DNA of 64,000 nt from Pyropia haitanensis (GCA_008729055.1 SDUX01000006.1:3398842-3462841); one strand, 5' to 3'; shown: positions 32,790 to 45,959, counted from the stretch's first letter. Made by a program: numbers and translations. The notes: generated by a model from the letters alone, not told the origin.

Positions 32790-34520
32790 GGCGTGGGTCC
32801 CGCAGTCCGTCACTGGTGGGGTGTGTCGCGCAGATGTGTCTCATTTGGGGGGGGTGCCGACGCGTCGGACGGGACACCGGCGGCGGGTGTCCGCTGGGTG
32901 CGGCCGCCGTCGGCACGTCGGCCAGGTGTACGCCGTGCGAGGAGGGAGGACCGCGCGGGGCGCGCGCGCGCGCGCACGCGCGCTCGTGCTGACCCCACGA
33001 TGTCCCGGCAAGGGGGTCCCACACGCGGCCACGGACGGCCAGACGCCGCGGCGCGCCCCAACGCCGTCGGCATGGAGGGCTGAGGGGGTTTGGTGTGGCT
33101 CCCGCGCCCCTTCTGTGGGAGCGGCAGGGCGTGCCGGCACTCCCCACGCCTTCCTCGCCTGGCAGCCGCCGCCCTCGCGGCAACCCCCTCTCGCGCCCGG
33201 CTCACGTTGCCAGGGAGTGAGGATGTGGCCACGAGCACGACCGCTCCTCTCTCTCCCCGAGTGCATCCCCCCCCCGGTGCTGGCTCCGCCCAGTCTGTTC
33301 TTAAGTTAGTCCTTTTGTCTTTTTCGGGGGGTGCAGATAGGCCTCAATACCAATTCCCGGCGCGACGCAACTCGCCGTCGCGCCACGCTCGGGTGGGCGC
33401 CGCTCAGCGTCGGCGTTTGGGTGGAGAAGGCCGCCAAGGCCCCTTCGCACTGCTGAACGCGCATAAACAATCGATGACCACACGGCGGCAGGCACGCGCG
33501 CGTGTGCCTAGCTGCCTGCGCCGGGCATCGTCGTCCATGGGCGCTCTTGAAAAAACACAGTAGAGAAATCGAAACGTCGTCGGGCGTGGGCCCGTCAGCG
33601 CGGTGGGACACACCCGCCGCGGGGGGCCGCACACGAAGCCCACCCCTGTGCGCGGGACCGTCAACTAACGAGGACTGACGCGGCCGCCGCGAGGACCGGC
33701 TGTGCGGCGCTCGTAGCAAAAAAGAACGCCCTCATGTGCCCAATCGGGAAATAGTGAAGAAAAAGTGAACAAAAAAGGGGAGCCAACGACACTGGGAGGG
33801 GTCGTAGCGCAGCATGGAAGCACGACCACGCCAGCCACGGGAGCTCGGGCCATCTACAATGGGCGGCGGGTGCGGAAAGTGGCCTCGACCACCACGCGGT
33901 GCCTCCTTACAAGCAGGAGAGGGTGCGGGCCCTCACGCCACGACCGCCCTCCTGCCTGGGTAGAAATTACTTCTCCGCCACTCTTCGGGACCATAGGCCG
34001 CCTTTGCTGATGGCTACTATGTTTGAGACACCAGGCTGCTCGACTACTGCTCGTGTCGGTCCTCTATTGCTTTCCGTGCCCACCAGGCACAACTCCTCGG
34101 TCTGTTTGGAAGGATAGTCAATGGCTGAGGGATGGGTGACGCCGCCTTGCGCACGCGACTGGGAACCTGCATAGACGCGGAGTAGACGCCGATGGCCTGT
34201 CACGCGTCTGGCAGGCTACGGCTGCCGCACGACGCCCCATGGTCGTTATCCGGCCCCAAGGTTTGTCACAGTGAACCTGAACGCCACCTTAATCGTACGC
34301 AAACACACATAAGTATACGGTTTTGGCTTCTATTGCAGGATTTTGATGAATCTGATTTTGGCGTTCGTACAGTGTTGCTCCTGGCTCCGTCATCTCGCCG
34401 CGGTGGCGGTTAGACGAGCGTCCCGCGAGGACCCGTACGGGATGCACCCCTCTGCCGCCATCGCTGGTGCTTCGCTCGCGGTCATTGCCAAGAGCGTGCT
34501 GTACTCCCTTGCACAACCAC
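32790..34520. other. Intergenic, becoming AT-richer
   Basis: No gene supported. A (CG)n-like stretch (GCGCGCGCGCGCGCACGCGCGC) lies near 32958. From about 33300 the sequence is less GC-rich and presumably holds the 3' flank of the zinc-finger gene that ends at 34525. Confidence 0.3.
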
Positions 34521-34524
34521 ACTG

Positions 34525-37500
34525 TTACCCACGAGGTGGACCTGTTGGGCACCCCTGGGGCAGAGCCTCTACCGCCGCACCAGAAGAAAGGATGTTGAGT
34601 GTACAAACAAGCAAGAAATGCCGCTGAGGTCCGCACCCGTCGGTCCTCTCAAGCAGTACGCGCACATACCCTCCTCTCCCTCTCTCTCCCGGTCCCAGCC
34701 ACCCATAATTGCTGCTGCAACTCTTACGGCGAAGGCCCTCGCGGGTGGCTTATTGCCTGGTGCTCCTACGCCGCCAACGGCCGGGACACCCAGCACCACA
34801 CACCAGAGACTATGCAGCGTCACCGGCCGGAAACGTCAGTTCACCACCCACAAGGTTGCCACTGCAAGTGAAGGTGTGTATCCTCGCCCTTGGAGGTTGG
34901 ACACAAGGGGAAACGATGGCGACTTTCTCTACTCCACTCTCTCTGCCCATCCCCCCCCTTCTCCTCCCAGTGCCAGATACTGCGACCACCTGTGCGTCCT
35001 CCCCGACTAACTTCCATACCTGCAGCTCTGCAGCGGTGGAAAACACCCGCGCACACATGGGACACTCGTACGGGGGGTGCACGAGGAAATGGCGCTCCAG
35101 GCCGTCTTTAAAGGCAAAGCGCTTGCCGCAAAAGGGGCACGGGAACTTGCGCTCCTGCTTGTGTCTGCACGCCACCGCGCGCGCCGCGAGGGACACCCGT
35201 TGAGTGGCAAGGCACCAAACCAAACGCATCGGCAGCTGTCAGTACCATCGACAGACCGGGCCTGCTCGCTGGCTGCCACCGTCACATGCAGCCGGGTGAA
35301 CCCAGATGAGGGTGGCCGCCGGCCGGCGGCAGGCAACCCCAAACGCCTTCGCCAGTCACCCTTCATCGTTCTCATCGACCGCACGACCCTCCTCACCCCA
35401 CGTTCAGCTCCTCCGTTCCAGCAGCGATTACGTACACGGAGCGGACGTGCTTGTTCCTGTGCAGAGATGCTCAAGATGAGAAGGGGAGGAGGACCGCAGG
35501 GGGGAAATAGATGCAAATAGACGCACGCAAGGGGTACCCCGTCAGAGAAACAACAAAAACGGACGACCGCACACAAACGTTCGGAAGAGAGTGCACCAGC
35601 AAGCAGAACAGTTAGCGACAGTGCATCCTGCAGTGCACAGCACCAACTGACAGCAGCGGGTGCGTCAACAGACGCCGAACCTCAACGCCAGCTGTGGCAC
35701 CGCTCGGTCGACAATAGCCGTCGTTAACGGCCCCTGGTCGCCCATCGGGAACGGGCGGAAGGCTCCTCCCACCGCCGCGACGAGCCCGTACTCCCCATCC
35801 CCTCTGCTGGGACGGCGTGACACTCATGTCTCCCACCGTCACTCCCCCGTTCGCAAAACGCGAAGCCACCTCCCCCATGCGCATTCCTCCCGGCGTGCCC
35901 GCTCGTGCCTCACCCGCGGGCGGCGGACGGTACCACCCACACGCGGGTTGCCGATGGAGAGCACCTCCCTCCCTCACCCGGCGCGCCCCCTCGCACTCCC
36001 CTCCCTCCGCAAACGCACCGGTTGCCCACCTGTGAGAGGGTGTTGAGAAGCAGGCAGCGGGGGGGGAAGCAGAAGCCACAATGCGCACGCGGACATGTCG
36101 GGAGGGTGATGGCCCGTCGGCAGCAGAGGAAGAGGGCGACCGCACAGACACAGTACGAAGTGAATGCACTCACGAGCAGACTCGTCAGCACCAGCCCATC
36201 AATGCGATGCCACTGCTCAACATCCACCAAGCGCAGCCGGAGCGGCACCAACTGTCGCCCATTGCCATGGCACGCCGTGACACACCTCCGCGCCGCCACC
36301 ACTCGCCGTTGCCACTCACCTCGCCAAACGTCCGGTCACACAGGTCACACGCGTACGGCCGCGCCTTGTCGTGCACGGTACGTTCGTGCTTCCTGTGTGG
36401 CGGCCACGGCCACGACGCGAAAGGTGGGACCGCCGCACCGCCCACCCACCCACCCAGACACACGGTGGACCACCCACGAGTGGGGAGGAGATTCGCGCGC
36501 CGCGCAGGCAGGCAGCACAAGCGTGGCGCAACCGGGACATGTAGGAACACAGAACGAGAAGGGGGGGGGGGGGCGTCAGGTACGCGTCTTGCCGGTCGCT
36601 CGTGCCGCTGCGGCTGGCGAGACAAGCCGCTGCCGGCGAACGCTCACGCACGAGGAGCAGCGCCCAGCCGGGGAGCGGATAGTGGCCTGGACGGGGGTGG
36701 CTCGTCCCCGCTGCGTATCCGCCTCCCCCCCCCTCCGACCCCCCCACCGCCCCTCACTGCAAGCTCCCCGCCAATGCCAGGCGGCGCGGCCTTCCCCCCC
36801 CACTCCTCCCCCCCGCCGCCCCGCCCCCCCTGCACTCCACCACCGCCACCGCTGAATGACGAGGCGAGGCAAGAAGCTCGCAACGCAAACGCACCAAGCC
36901 ACCCCCCCGCCGCAGGAACGGACAATGGGGGTGGCGGAGGACGCGGGGACCCCTCCCGCCCATCCAATCCAGCCGCACGAATCCCCCTCCGTCAGCTGTC
37001 CCCAGCGAGACACGGAAAACGTACTGGCAGTCTGCGGAGGCGACGAGGCACCGAGCACCAAGAAGCATAGAAACGAGGCCGCACGACGACGCCGCCAATT
37101 TCCACAAGCCCGCCCGAGTGGTGGGAGCGGGACAGCCACAAAAAAAGAAGGCCGTGCACAGGGATGAGGGCTGCCAGCGAGGCGGGATCACGACCGCGGG
37201 GCTAGAGGGGTTAGCGTCAACCATCGCCGGCAATCTGGTGGCTGCCCGGCGTCGTCGTCTGCCGGGACTGGCGACCGCCACTGCTGGAGGGGCGTGCGTC
37301 AGAGGTGCGGCGGTATAGATGGCAGCCCGGCCTTCCCCCCCACCCCCCTTCGAGCTCACCCCTTCCAACCCCGAGCTGCTCCCACTTGCCACCGCCCGCC
37401 CTGGAGTAGGCCGTCTGGCTGGGTGAAAAAAAAAAAAAAAACCAGCACAATATAGGGCAAACGGTCCTGACCGCCTCCCAACGTACCCGCCCGTTGCGCA

Positions 37501-38624
37501 AACGTCGACGTGCAGCCGTCGCGGGAGCACGGCACGCGCGGGCGGCCGCCCGACCCCCGCCGTGAGCGTCCCCAGCCGCCACCGCCGCCACCTCTACGAC
37601 CGCCGCCGCGGCCGCCACGGCTGTTGCGGGTACCAAGGGAGCCGACGGCGCCGACGGCGCCGCCAAGGCCGCCACTGTCACTGCTGCCGTTGCGGTCGCC
37701 GCTGCCTCCCGTGTTGCCGCTGTGCGTGCCGCCGGTGCTCCACGTGACGGCCTCCATTGGACGGCCGCCTCGGGCGGCGTGAGCGCCCATCGGGCCAGCA
37801 GCCCACGACTCTGGCGTGGGCAAAATGGTATTTGCGTGGTCGGAAATGGGCGCCGCCAGACTGACGGGGTGTCGGAGGGGGGGTGGCGGGCCCACATCTG
37901 TCCCAGACGCCGTCACCGCCGTCTCCGTCACTGCAGCGGCAGCACCTTGGCGCACCTGCTGGTCACCTCGTCCTGCCCCCTGGCCGGTGCGTGCGCTGGC
38001 AGTGACGGTTGCGCGTGCCTCGGTTGCCTCGGTCGGCGACACATCGTAGCGCCCCGTGACCTCATTCCACCGCACCCCGTGCCTTACGAACCCGTGCGTC
38101 GCCGTCACCTCGCCCCCCGACGTGGTCGAGGGCGGGGCGACATGACCCTGCCCCTTAGCCGGCGCCAGCGTCGCAGCCGTCGTCGCCGTCACTGCCAGCG
38201 TTGGTTGTACAGGTAGCTGAAGGGGCGACGGCAGTGGCAGGGTCGGTGGCCTCAGTGGGGGCAGCGGCAGCGACGGAGGGAAGTGCTCATGTAGCGGCGC
38301 AATGGTCACGGGTGCCTCGGGTGCCTCTCGTCGGGGCGGCGGTGGAAGCGGCAGGTGCGGCCCCGTGCCCGTCAGGACGACGCCGCGGTCCGTCGCTCTG
38401 CCGCGCTCCACGTGGTAGTCCACCCCGTGCAGTGGTGCGCGTGCCTCGGGATGCGGTGGCATGGTAGGTGGGTGCCTTGTCGTGTCGTCTTGTACAGCTT
38501 CCGGAGTAGGCGGCACCCTGGACCCGTCTGCAGTCCCATCTTGGTTGAGAAGAAAGTTGAGGGACAGCCGCGGGTCGGCATCATCACCTGACGGCTGCGA
38601 CGCCGGCACCCTCCTGGGCACCAT
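34525..38624 (-). CDS. C2H2 zinc-finger transcription factor, six exons
   Basis: Model (minus strand): exon 1 38624-37487, exon 2 37414-37393 (tentative), exon 3 36392-36320, exon 4 35680-35652, exon 5 35164-35020, exon 6 34623-34525. Exon 1 starts MVPRRVPASQPSGDDADPRL, includes SLNFLLNQ, Pro and Thr-rich regions and HGVRWNEVTGRYDV, and ends in finger 1 (CSRDGCTSTFAQR). Exon 3 has KHERTVHDKARPYACDLC. Donors are G/GTACGT, GAG/GTGAGT, CT/GTCAGT and CAG/GTATGG. Phases match at every join from exon 2 on and rebuild canonical fingers: CDLC..TFGEVRRLLTHPLLH, CPFCGKRFAFKDGLERHFLV, and CPMCARVFSTAAELQRHFLL ending in Cys instead of His. Finger 1 has an over-long loop with exon 2 as modelled. Expected nuclear DNA-binding protein; targets unknown. 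Confidence 0.7.
36856..37167 (+). CDS. Possible small gene nested in the zinc-finger gene intron, opposite strand
   Basis: ATG 36856 opens 103 codons: MTRRGKKLATQTHQATPPPQ, ENVLAVCGGDEAPSTKKHRN, ending KKEGRAQG. Composition is natural and hydrophilic, but no domain is seen and the antisense frame is also open. It lies wholly within the intron between exons 2 and 3 of the minus-strand C2H2 gene. Confidence 0.25.
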   Translation: MTRRGKKLATQTHQATPPPQERTMGVAEDAGTPPAHPIQPHESPSVSCPQRDTENVLAVCGGDEAPSTKKHRNEAARRRRQFPQARPSGGSGTATKKEGRAQG

Positions 38625-38699
38625 TGGTGGTCCCTTCGGCTGCTCACGGCCGCGGCGGAGGGAGGCAAGCACGGCGGGCTGCGCGCCGAAACAGCCGCG

Positions 38700-41030
38700 T
38701 GCACGCGCACGCTCGTCGATCCCGCCGGCCGCACAAGTCGGTCCCGGTGCCCAGGGGGGGGGGTCGACTGGGAAAACGACAGCCGGCCAACGAAGCGGCC
38801 ACCCGCATGGCATGGATGGTCCCACGCGCTGTCAAGGGAAAACGAGCCTTGGTGAACGGATACGGCTCAGGGGCACCCCGCCGCGGAGACAGGCGCGACC
38901 GAGGCCGGTCGCGCGCCCAGCACCGCGGAGGAGCAGCACCAGGCTTCTGACGTGTCCCGCTGGTTGCAGAGAAGGGTCGCCAGCGGTCGGCTGGGGTGAG
39001 GCGGCGGTGGCGGCGGCCGCAGAGGTTTCGTGCACCCAGGGAGGACCATCTGGAGGCGGAACAACACCTGGTGTTGGCCAGCCAGTGCTCGGCACGCTTC
39101 GGTGGGGGGGAGGGGCGCTGCTCGGGAGAGGGTCTCGGGCAGGAGATAAGGAGGGGACCTGCACGAACTGGGTCAGGGCAGGGTGAGTGCGCCGTCGTAC
39201 TGGTAGAGCGCACTGGGCAAGCCCAACAGCCCACCGGGGCACACGAGCCGAGAGCCAATCCCTTGCCGGAGACAGGAATAGGTACACAGATGAGCTGCGG
39301 GATTTGGTCGGATCAACGCCCGCGCGACGCCTTGTGAACCGTGGTGGTCCCACACAGGTCGGCTGATGATACGTGTTGGAAAGCCCCGAAGTAAAACTGG
39401 GCGCGGCTGCAAGAGAGTCTCCACACAGGGCGGCAACCCATCACACCGACAGCCTGGACTACTGGGGTGGCGGAGGGTTCAAGACCCACCGGAAGGGCCC
39501 GGTGGATAACGTGCCGTTCCACGGGCTGCCAGCGCGCACGATGCCGCCCCTCGTCCAATCGAAACGAACTGTGTGGATGGGGGTTGACGGTGCGCGGCGC
39601 TCGAAGGAGCGTTTCGCGGACGTCGAAGCTGCACGTGCGCACATGTAGGTGGGTTGGCGGTGGCGGACCGGAGCATGTCTCTCCAATTCACTCTCTGCGC
39701 CTCTGAGAGACCAGAAGTGGAGCGGACACGGCAGTCGGATCGGGTGGTGGTCATTCGCCAACCACGAGCCGCGGGCGCGTCAACAGCTCTCACCCTGAAA
39801 AAAGAGGTCACCGTGTGGACTCTGTGTGTTGGCTGTGAGGGCACCGCCGCGGGCAGGAACCCCGTGGCGGCGGCGGGTCAAAGTGGGGGGTCTTGGAAAC
39901 CGAATGGTGGAGGGCCGCCAATGTGCTGACCCCTCCCACGCGGGGATTGCAGAGGGGGCGTGAGAGGGAAAGCAGACACGTGAGGGGCCCCCTCCCGTCT
40001 CTTTCCCGCCCGAGTGCCGACGGTGCTCTGCAACAGGCAGGGGCGTGTGACAGCACCCTCGTCGTGGCGGTGGAGCGTCGAGCCCCGCGCGTCCGCCCAC
40101 GACCTAGCACGAGTGGATGGGCCGTGACCGACGCGCCGGGTGGTCGTCCCACGCAACGGTCATTGCTGCAGGAGTGCGAGGGCCCCGCCCGCACTGCGGG
40201 GTGTGCGCGCCCCGCACAGCTGTCGTGGTCGACAGTCGCCTCGGTCCCGCGAATGGCGGGAAGGTGGGAGCCGTTGGGACGTCGCGCAGTCAACAAACCA
40301 TGAAAAAAGTAGATACCAGACAGCGGGGGGCGGCCGATCAACTCTGTGGGGTCCAGCTGGAGGACACCTCGAAATTATGAGTCTTTTTGTTTCGAGTGTG
40401 CAGGTTGAGCAGCTGAGCTATGAGAAAAAAAAGAGAAAGGAAAGGGCCTGCGTGGTTCCAGCGTCGGGAAGCTGGTACAGGAGCGACGAGGTTGCTTGGG
40501 ACGCTTACTGTGGCGTCTTGACCCCTTGCCACCATGAAGTGTTCTTGACCAGACCGCGAACGGCAGCGGTCGTTTGTCTGTGGTGCACTACCAGACTGGT
40601 GCCTGAGGCTTGTGGATCGTCAGTAGGTCCGGAATGACACAAACGATCAGTAGTTCTGAGGGCTGCGAGGGCTTCGAGCATAGAGCACTCCTTTTGAATG
40701 GCCTTTCCATGACGCCGTGTCCCTACGTACAGACGCTCGTCTTAATTTGGTTCGCCCTTTTTGTCGTCCTGACCGCAGGTGATACAGATGGTGGTGAGGT
40801 CAGCCATCACGGTGCGTACGAGTAGTCAAGAGATCTTCCGCGCCGGCCCACTGCAAATGGACGCACCAGAATGGACACGATCGCTGAGCGGACCAAACCG
40901 GATACGTCAACATTCAAACTTCAATTATGGGAAGTGAATGGTGAACAAATTCCTCCTCTTGTTGTCTGAATACTTGACTCAGGTAAGACCGTCCAAGCTC
41001 CACCGTTACAGGACTGTCCCGACGGGCGAT
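38700..41030. other. Intergenic or unresolved
   Basis: Moderate GC. Plus-strand open frames at 39373-39648 (SPEVKLGAAARESPHRAATH) and 40140-40637 (QVEQLSYEKKKRKERACVVP, WYRSDEVAWDAYCGVLTPCH) have natural composition but no start context, domain or splice model. From 40640 to 41030 the sequence is AT-rich and I see nothing in it. Confidence 0.3.
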
Positions 41031-41034
41031 GGGG

Positions 41035-41801
41035 TCAGCGTTGGACGAAGGCTGCTGGCTCGTACTCGGTCATTGGCGTGACCGTGATAAGTACGGCAGC
41101 CGCGGTGCGCCTGGACGCCCCGTTGCCCAGCTGACGCCGGCGGGCTGCCACGGCCGTTGCCGCCACCCCCACCGCCGTCGCGTCGGCCGGTAGCGGTGGT
41201 CGACGATGGTCGCGGGGGTGGCGCCGGCGGCGGCGGCGCTCGCTCTTCTTCCTCATCCGCTTCCGACCGCCGCGCGTTGACACCGCGGCGGCTGCGGCGG
41301 CGGTAGCGGCGTCGGTAGCGGCGGCGGTAACAACGTCGGTAGCGGCGTCGGTTGAGCAGCAGCTGCGGCGGCGGCGGCAGACGGTACGCACGCGGCGGCC
41401 CTATCGCACGGTGCAGTTTGGCAAGCCAAGCGGCCCCTCTGAAAGGCGCTGCGGGTGCTGAGTGCCGCGCCGGAGGGTACGGGTATGGAGGGCGCCTCCA
41501 GCACGTGGGTCGGCGGTGGCGTCAAGGCGGGGCGCGACGCGGGCTGTGCGGGGGGGTGAGGCGGGCAACCTTTGTCCGTCCGAACGCCCGCCACCCGCTG
41601 CAGAGGCTTGCCGCTGTCGTTGCCGCCGCCCCCGCCGCTGCCGCCGCTGCCGCCGGATGCTGCCGGTGATGCTGCCGGTGGGTGCTGTGGCAGCGGAGCG
41701 CCGCCACGGCGGCGGCGGGCACGGCCGCGTCGGCTGGGGCAATGGCGACGGCGGCGGTCTGTGGCCATGGCCGTTACGGCGTGGGAGGCGCTGGTGGACA
41801 T
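41035..41801 (-). CDS. Possible hypothetical protein, frame disrupted
   Basis: From ATG 41801: MSTSASHAVTAMATDRRRRH, a Gly/Ser linker, GKPLQRVAGVRTDKGCPP, STRSAFQRGRLACQTAPCDR; then in another frame GGRKRMRKKSERRRRRRHPR (a strong basic, NLS-like patch), PLPADATAVGVAATAVAARR and VLITVTPMTEYEPAAFVQR, stop 41035. The minus frame continues open upstream to 42296. The plus strand also offers an ATG at 41766 (MAVTAWEALVDMGVVFDCGR), so the strand is not certain. No family recognised. Confidence 0.3.
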
Positions 41802-42239
41802 GGGGGTAGTTTTTGACTGCGGGCGGTGGTTGGCCAATGCGGACGCCAGGGCTTTGGCTAGGGCGGGTGCCGCGAGTCGAGGCGGTAGGGGCTTGGTCGA
41901 AGGCGGGGGGGGGGGGGGGGCGTCGGCTGGTAGGAACGACGGGCGAGGAGGGGCGCAGTTGCTGGCGGGTGGCGGCCTGTTTGGATCATTAGGCCGTGTA
42001 CAGGCCATGTGTCGAACACTGTGCGGAGCTCTGTTGCTCGCCTTTGTTTGCCATGGGCGTGGGCCTCTCTGCATGCAGCTCATCAATCTTCTTGATGTTG
42101 TCTTGTGTTGTCCATGCCTCATGGATGCGCCGCCGTTCATCTCGGCCCGGGCCATCCCCTCCCCCTTCTGCTCGGCCGACACGCTGCGACCGTGGACGCT
42201 GTGGGCAAGAGCCCCCCTGGGCAACCACTGGTCACGCAT

Positions 42240-45200
42240 GCACGTTCCCCTTTTCTGTCCATATCGTCCACCCTGCTCTGCTGCTTTCCCTGCCACTTGC
42301 TCCTATCTCCGACTCCTGCTCAGCGTTCGTCCTTTGGGATGGGCCGAAGCGACCGCTGTGAGTGCCAAGGTAAGTAGGTATCCGTGTCAGCGCCCCATCC
42401 GCCATTGTATTCCCTGCGTACGCCCCCCTCCCGTGGATTTTCCATCTCTGCGTGGCCACGCAGAGAAAGGGCGCCGCGTCCCGCGGCCGCGCGCCAAGGT
42501 AGCTGCCACCGTGCAAGCACCTCCCCCCCCTCCCCCCTCTCCCGCCTATTCCCACGGGCCCACCCACGTCAGCCTGGCATCCCCACGCGGCCGCCGCCGC
42601 GGCGCGCCCGGCCGCGCCCCCCAAACGTGCGCCGCGGGCGCGCGCGGGGCGTGGGCGCGCCGTGGCCACGCAAAGTGGCCGTCAGACGCTGCGGGAACAA
42701 CACGAAAAAGCCGGGGTCACGCGGTTCCAACAGTTTCCGAACGCCCCTCTCCCTCCCCCCCCCCCCCCGCCCCCCCCCCCCAGCGAAACCCTCCCCCACC
42801 AACGGGTCGTCGTGGTCGTCGGCCGTGGCCGCCGGGCCGCCGCCGGCCGGTCGTCCCGCGTCTGCCTCTGCGGCGTGCCGCGCCTCGTCTGTTACCAATC
42901 AGCGCTCGTGATGGGGGCGCCGAGAAGCGCAGCCACGACTCCCCTTCCGCCCCCCCCCCTCCCCCCCCCCCCGACTCCGCGGACCCCCTGCCCACCCCCC
43001 CCCCCCCCCAGCCCCGGCCCGCCGGCCCTCCCCTCGCTCGTCGTTGACGTCGACGGTGCGTTGAGTGCACGGTCTCGAGAGCGCTCCCCCCTCGAGCCCG
43101 CCTCTGCGGTGGCCGTCATTTCCCCCGCCGGGCCCGTCCGGGTGTGTCTGCGGGCACGACGCGTTGGCCGGCGGCCCTCCCAGACCCGCACCCCGGCCCT
43201 CGCCCCCCCTCCCCCCCCGCTTCGCAAGGACCCCTCGCTGGCGCCGGCGCCGCCGGCGCGTGCCGTCGAGACCGCGCGCACCCACCCACCCACCCACCCA
43301 CCCACCCACCCACCCACCCACCCACCCACCCACCCACCTACCTACCTACCCAGCCGCCGCCCCCGCCGCCCCCGCCCTCCCCGTCGCGGCGCGCGTGCGT
43401 GACGGCGGCACCGCGCGCGCCCGGCCGCGGCCGGTGCCGCGGCGGCGAGGGTGGGAGGCGCGCCCCCCTTCCCCCCCCCATCCACCCTTCCACCCCTACT
43501 GGCGGCGTCAAGCTCTCGCAACGTGGGTCCACCGGCGTTGGCATACCCCGCAGAGCCGGGCGGCGCACGGCGTGCGAGGAGAGGGGGGGGGGAGAAAGAA
43601 GTCGCCGGGGAAGAAGGTGGGTTGTGGCGGGGGGCCGGGAGGGGGCGGCGGAGAGAGGGTGAGAATGAAGCCCCCCCCACCCCCCCCCCCCGCCATTCCC
43701 CCCCCTCCGCCGCCCTCCCTTCCCTTCGCCGTGTCCGCGCCGCCACCTCACCCTCCCCCCCCTCACCCTTCCCACAGTAGGTATCTTTTCTTTGTTCGAC
43801 GCGCGCCGCTCTGATGGCAAATCTGGGGAGGCTTGCCAGGGGCTGGCCGACCCGGTCACGCCGCGGCCGCTGCCCAAGGTGCCGTCGGCAAGCAAGGCCC
43901 TGTGCGAAAGGGACGGCGGTGGACGCGCGGGCACCACGGGGCGGTGGGGCCCATTTTCGCGGCACGCCTCGCCGACGGCGCTCGCCCGCCGCACGCCCGC
44001 CCCCGCCGCGGCGCGACCGGCGGCGGCGCGGGGCGGGCGACACGCCGGCCGCACACGCCATCATGGCCGAGACGGAAAACAAAAAATCCGTTGCCGTCGC
44101 TGCCCGCCGCGACCGCTCCCTCAGACGCGACTTGGGAGAGTCGGTTGACGGCAGCCCGGGTCGCCGCCGCGTGCCGCTGTGGGTGGTGCGTGCGCGTCGC
44201 GAGCGCCGCCGTCGCCGGCTGCGTCGCGTGCCCCGCGGTTGCTGCCGCTCCCGCCTGGCAGCGTCCGTGGCGCAGCCTGCCCATCACCATGACGGCGGCG
44301 CGCGCGCAAGGGGTGGCGGCCGAGATTCGGGTGTGGCCCGCCGCGCGACGGCAGGCAGCGCCCTCTTGGTACACCCGGTGCGCCCTGGCGAGGCACCGCC
44401 CCGCCAGCGTACCGCCAGCGTGCACCCTTCCCGCAGCGCCGCCGCCGCGGCCGCCGCGGCCGCCGCGGCCGGGGCCGCCCGCCGACGCGCCTGCCGACGT
44501 GGAGGCAGATCACGCCGCGCTGCCGCCCGCGGCGCTCGCGCAGGCGCCCGGGTGGGTGCCCCACGGCGCTTCCAGTCCGCCAGTCGCGCCGCGTCCCCCA
44601 ACCCCGGCGTCGACCCATCGCCGCCTCACTTTGGGGCCGCCCCGCGGGGTAGGGGACGGATCCGTCCGCCGCCGTGGCGGCCAATGGCGCGGGTCCCCCC
44701 AACGTCCCCTTTCCCCCTCCCACGCCTGTCCCCTTGCTGTGCACGGCAGCGACCCGCGCGGGGCGACAGAGGCGCCGCGGCTCGCTTACGGCGGCCACTT
44801 GCGGCGACCCATCCAACCCTCCCCCCCCCTTTCGGCTCACGCCTTCTTCCGCTAGACGAGACGCCTTGCACCCAACAAAAAATGGGTGTCGGCAGAGTGG
44901 GGGGCACAGACAGTGCCTTTCGTAGTACACACCGGGTGTAGACGACCGCGGCGGCCGCCGCCGGGGGTCGGCGTGGGAGGGACCTACGGGGAGGGAGGGT
45001 GAGACGGGGTGCGGGGGGAGACGCGGCGGGGGTGCGGGGACGCCCAGACCCACTGCCATACCTGGAGCCGCTCCACCGCTCGCTGCAGCGACCGTCGGTG
45101 CGGCGTGCGGTGGGGGGGGTTCCCAATGTCACGTAGGGGTGGGACGGTCGGCGGCGAGCGGAAAACGACCCCGCTGCGCCGGCGCCGCGGTCTGGTCGAT

Positions 45201-45650
45201 GGTTTCTGCATCAGGGAAGGCGCCGGTGGCGCCGGTGGCGGTGCCCGTGGCGCCCCCCGCCGCCGAGGCAATGACCGCCGATGACTCATCGCGGGCGGTG
45301 CCCGTCGCACCCCCTGCCGCCGACGCGATGAACGCTGATGAATCATGGCGGGGGTTGGGTCACGGATGTCCGTCCCGCACCCGTCCACCCGCCATACGCG
45401 GCAGAAGGCGGTGGACAGGGCCACGCGGGCGCGCGAGCAGGGGGGCAGACCCGCTCCTTGTCCGTCTCCGTCCCCCGCCCGCGCCCATATTCCGAGCGGC
45501 ACTGGTCGTCTGCCGACGCTGCCGTTTCCGTCCCCACCGGCACAGTGGTCAACACCACCTACAGAGCAGCCACCAAAAAAAAAACACCAAACGTAACCAC
45601 GTGCAGCGCCGTCCACGCTGCGAGTTCTATCACCGCACCCTCCCACCCTG
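42240..45650. other. Unresolved GC-rich region
   Basis: Open frames on both strands. Plus-strand blocks worth noting: LPSLVVDVDGALSARSRERS (43027), MTAARAQGVAAEIRVWPAAR (about 44289) and, from an ATG near 45199, APVAPVAVPVAPPAAEAM with the near-repeat VPVAPPAADAMNADES. Minus-strand alternatives exist for each. No domain identified. Confidence 0.25.
43280..43351. repeat. CCCA tetranucleotide microsatellite
   Basis: About 15 CCCA/CACC units followed by three to four CCTA units. On the minus strand it reads as GGGT/TAGG repeats. It is flanked by GC-rich unique sequence, so it is an internal microsatellite, not a telomere. Confidence 0.9.
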
Positions 45651-45959
45651 AACCGCCCCATCTCCACTCCTACCTCTCCTTCCTACTTGCGCGGCCGTGA
45701 CGGTGGCCGCGACGCCGCTGCCGGCGTCTTTAGAAGGCATGATCGCGGCAGGTCGCTGGGCGACGGCGAATGGGAGACCTTGGGAGGGCTGTGGAGCCGT
45801 CGTACGACCGGCGGCGGGAACCGCAGTCGGCTAGGAAGCACGGCGTACCGTCCCGGCACAGGGGGCTCGGCAGTGACCACCGCAGCCGAGTGGCTGCACC
45901 ACAATCACATCGGTCCGACGCTCCGCCATTGACCCGCGTACCGCCCTCCCGCCCTCGCG

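Noticed and set aside
40395..40425. tRNA D-arm signature TAGCTCAGCTGC on the minus strand
   Set aside because: A TTCGA follows at a plausible distance, but acceptor, anticodon and T stems do not pair.
41572..43047. Plus-strand frame with cysteine and hydrophobic stretches
   Set aside because: Antisense to a minus-strand reading of similar quality; no domain or splice support, so kept only as an alternative.
43280..43351. GGGT/TAGG repeats suggesting a telomere
   Set aside because: Internal position with unique GC-rich sequence on both sides and mixed CCCA/CCTA units; an ordinary microsatellite.
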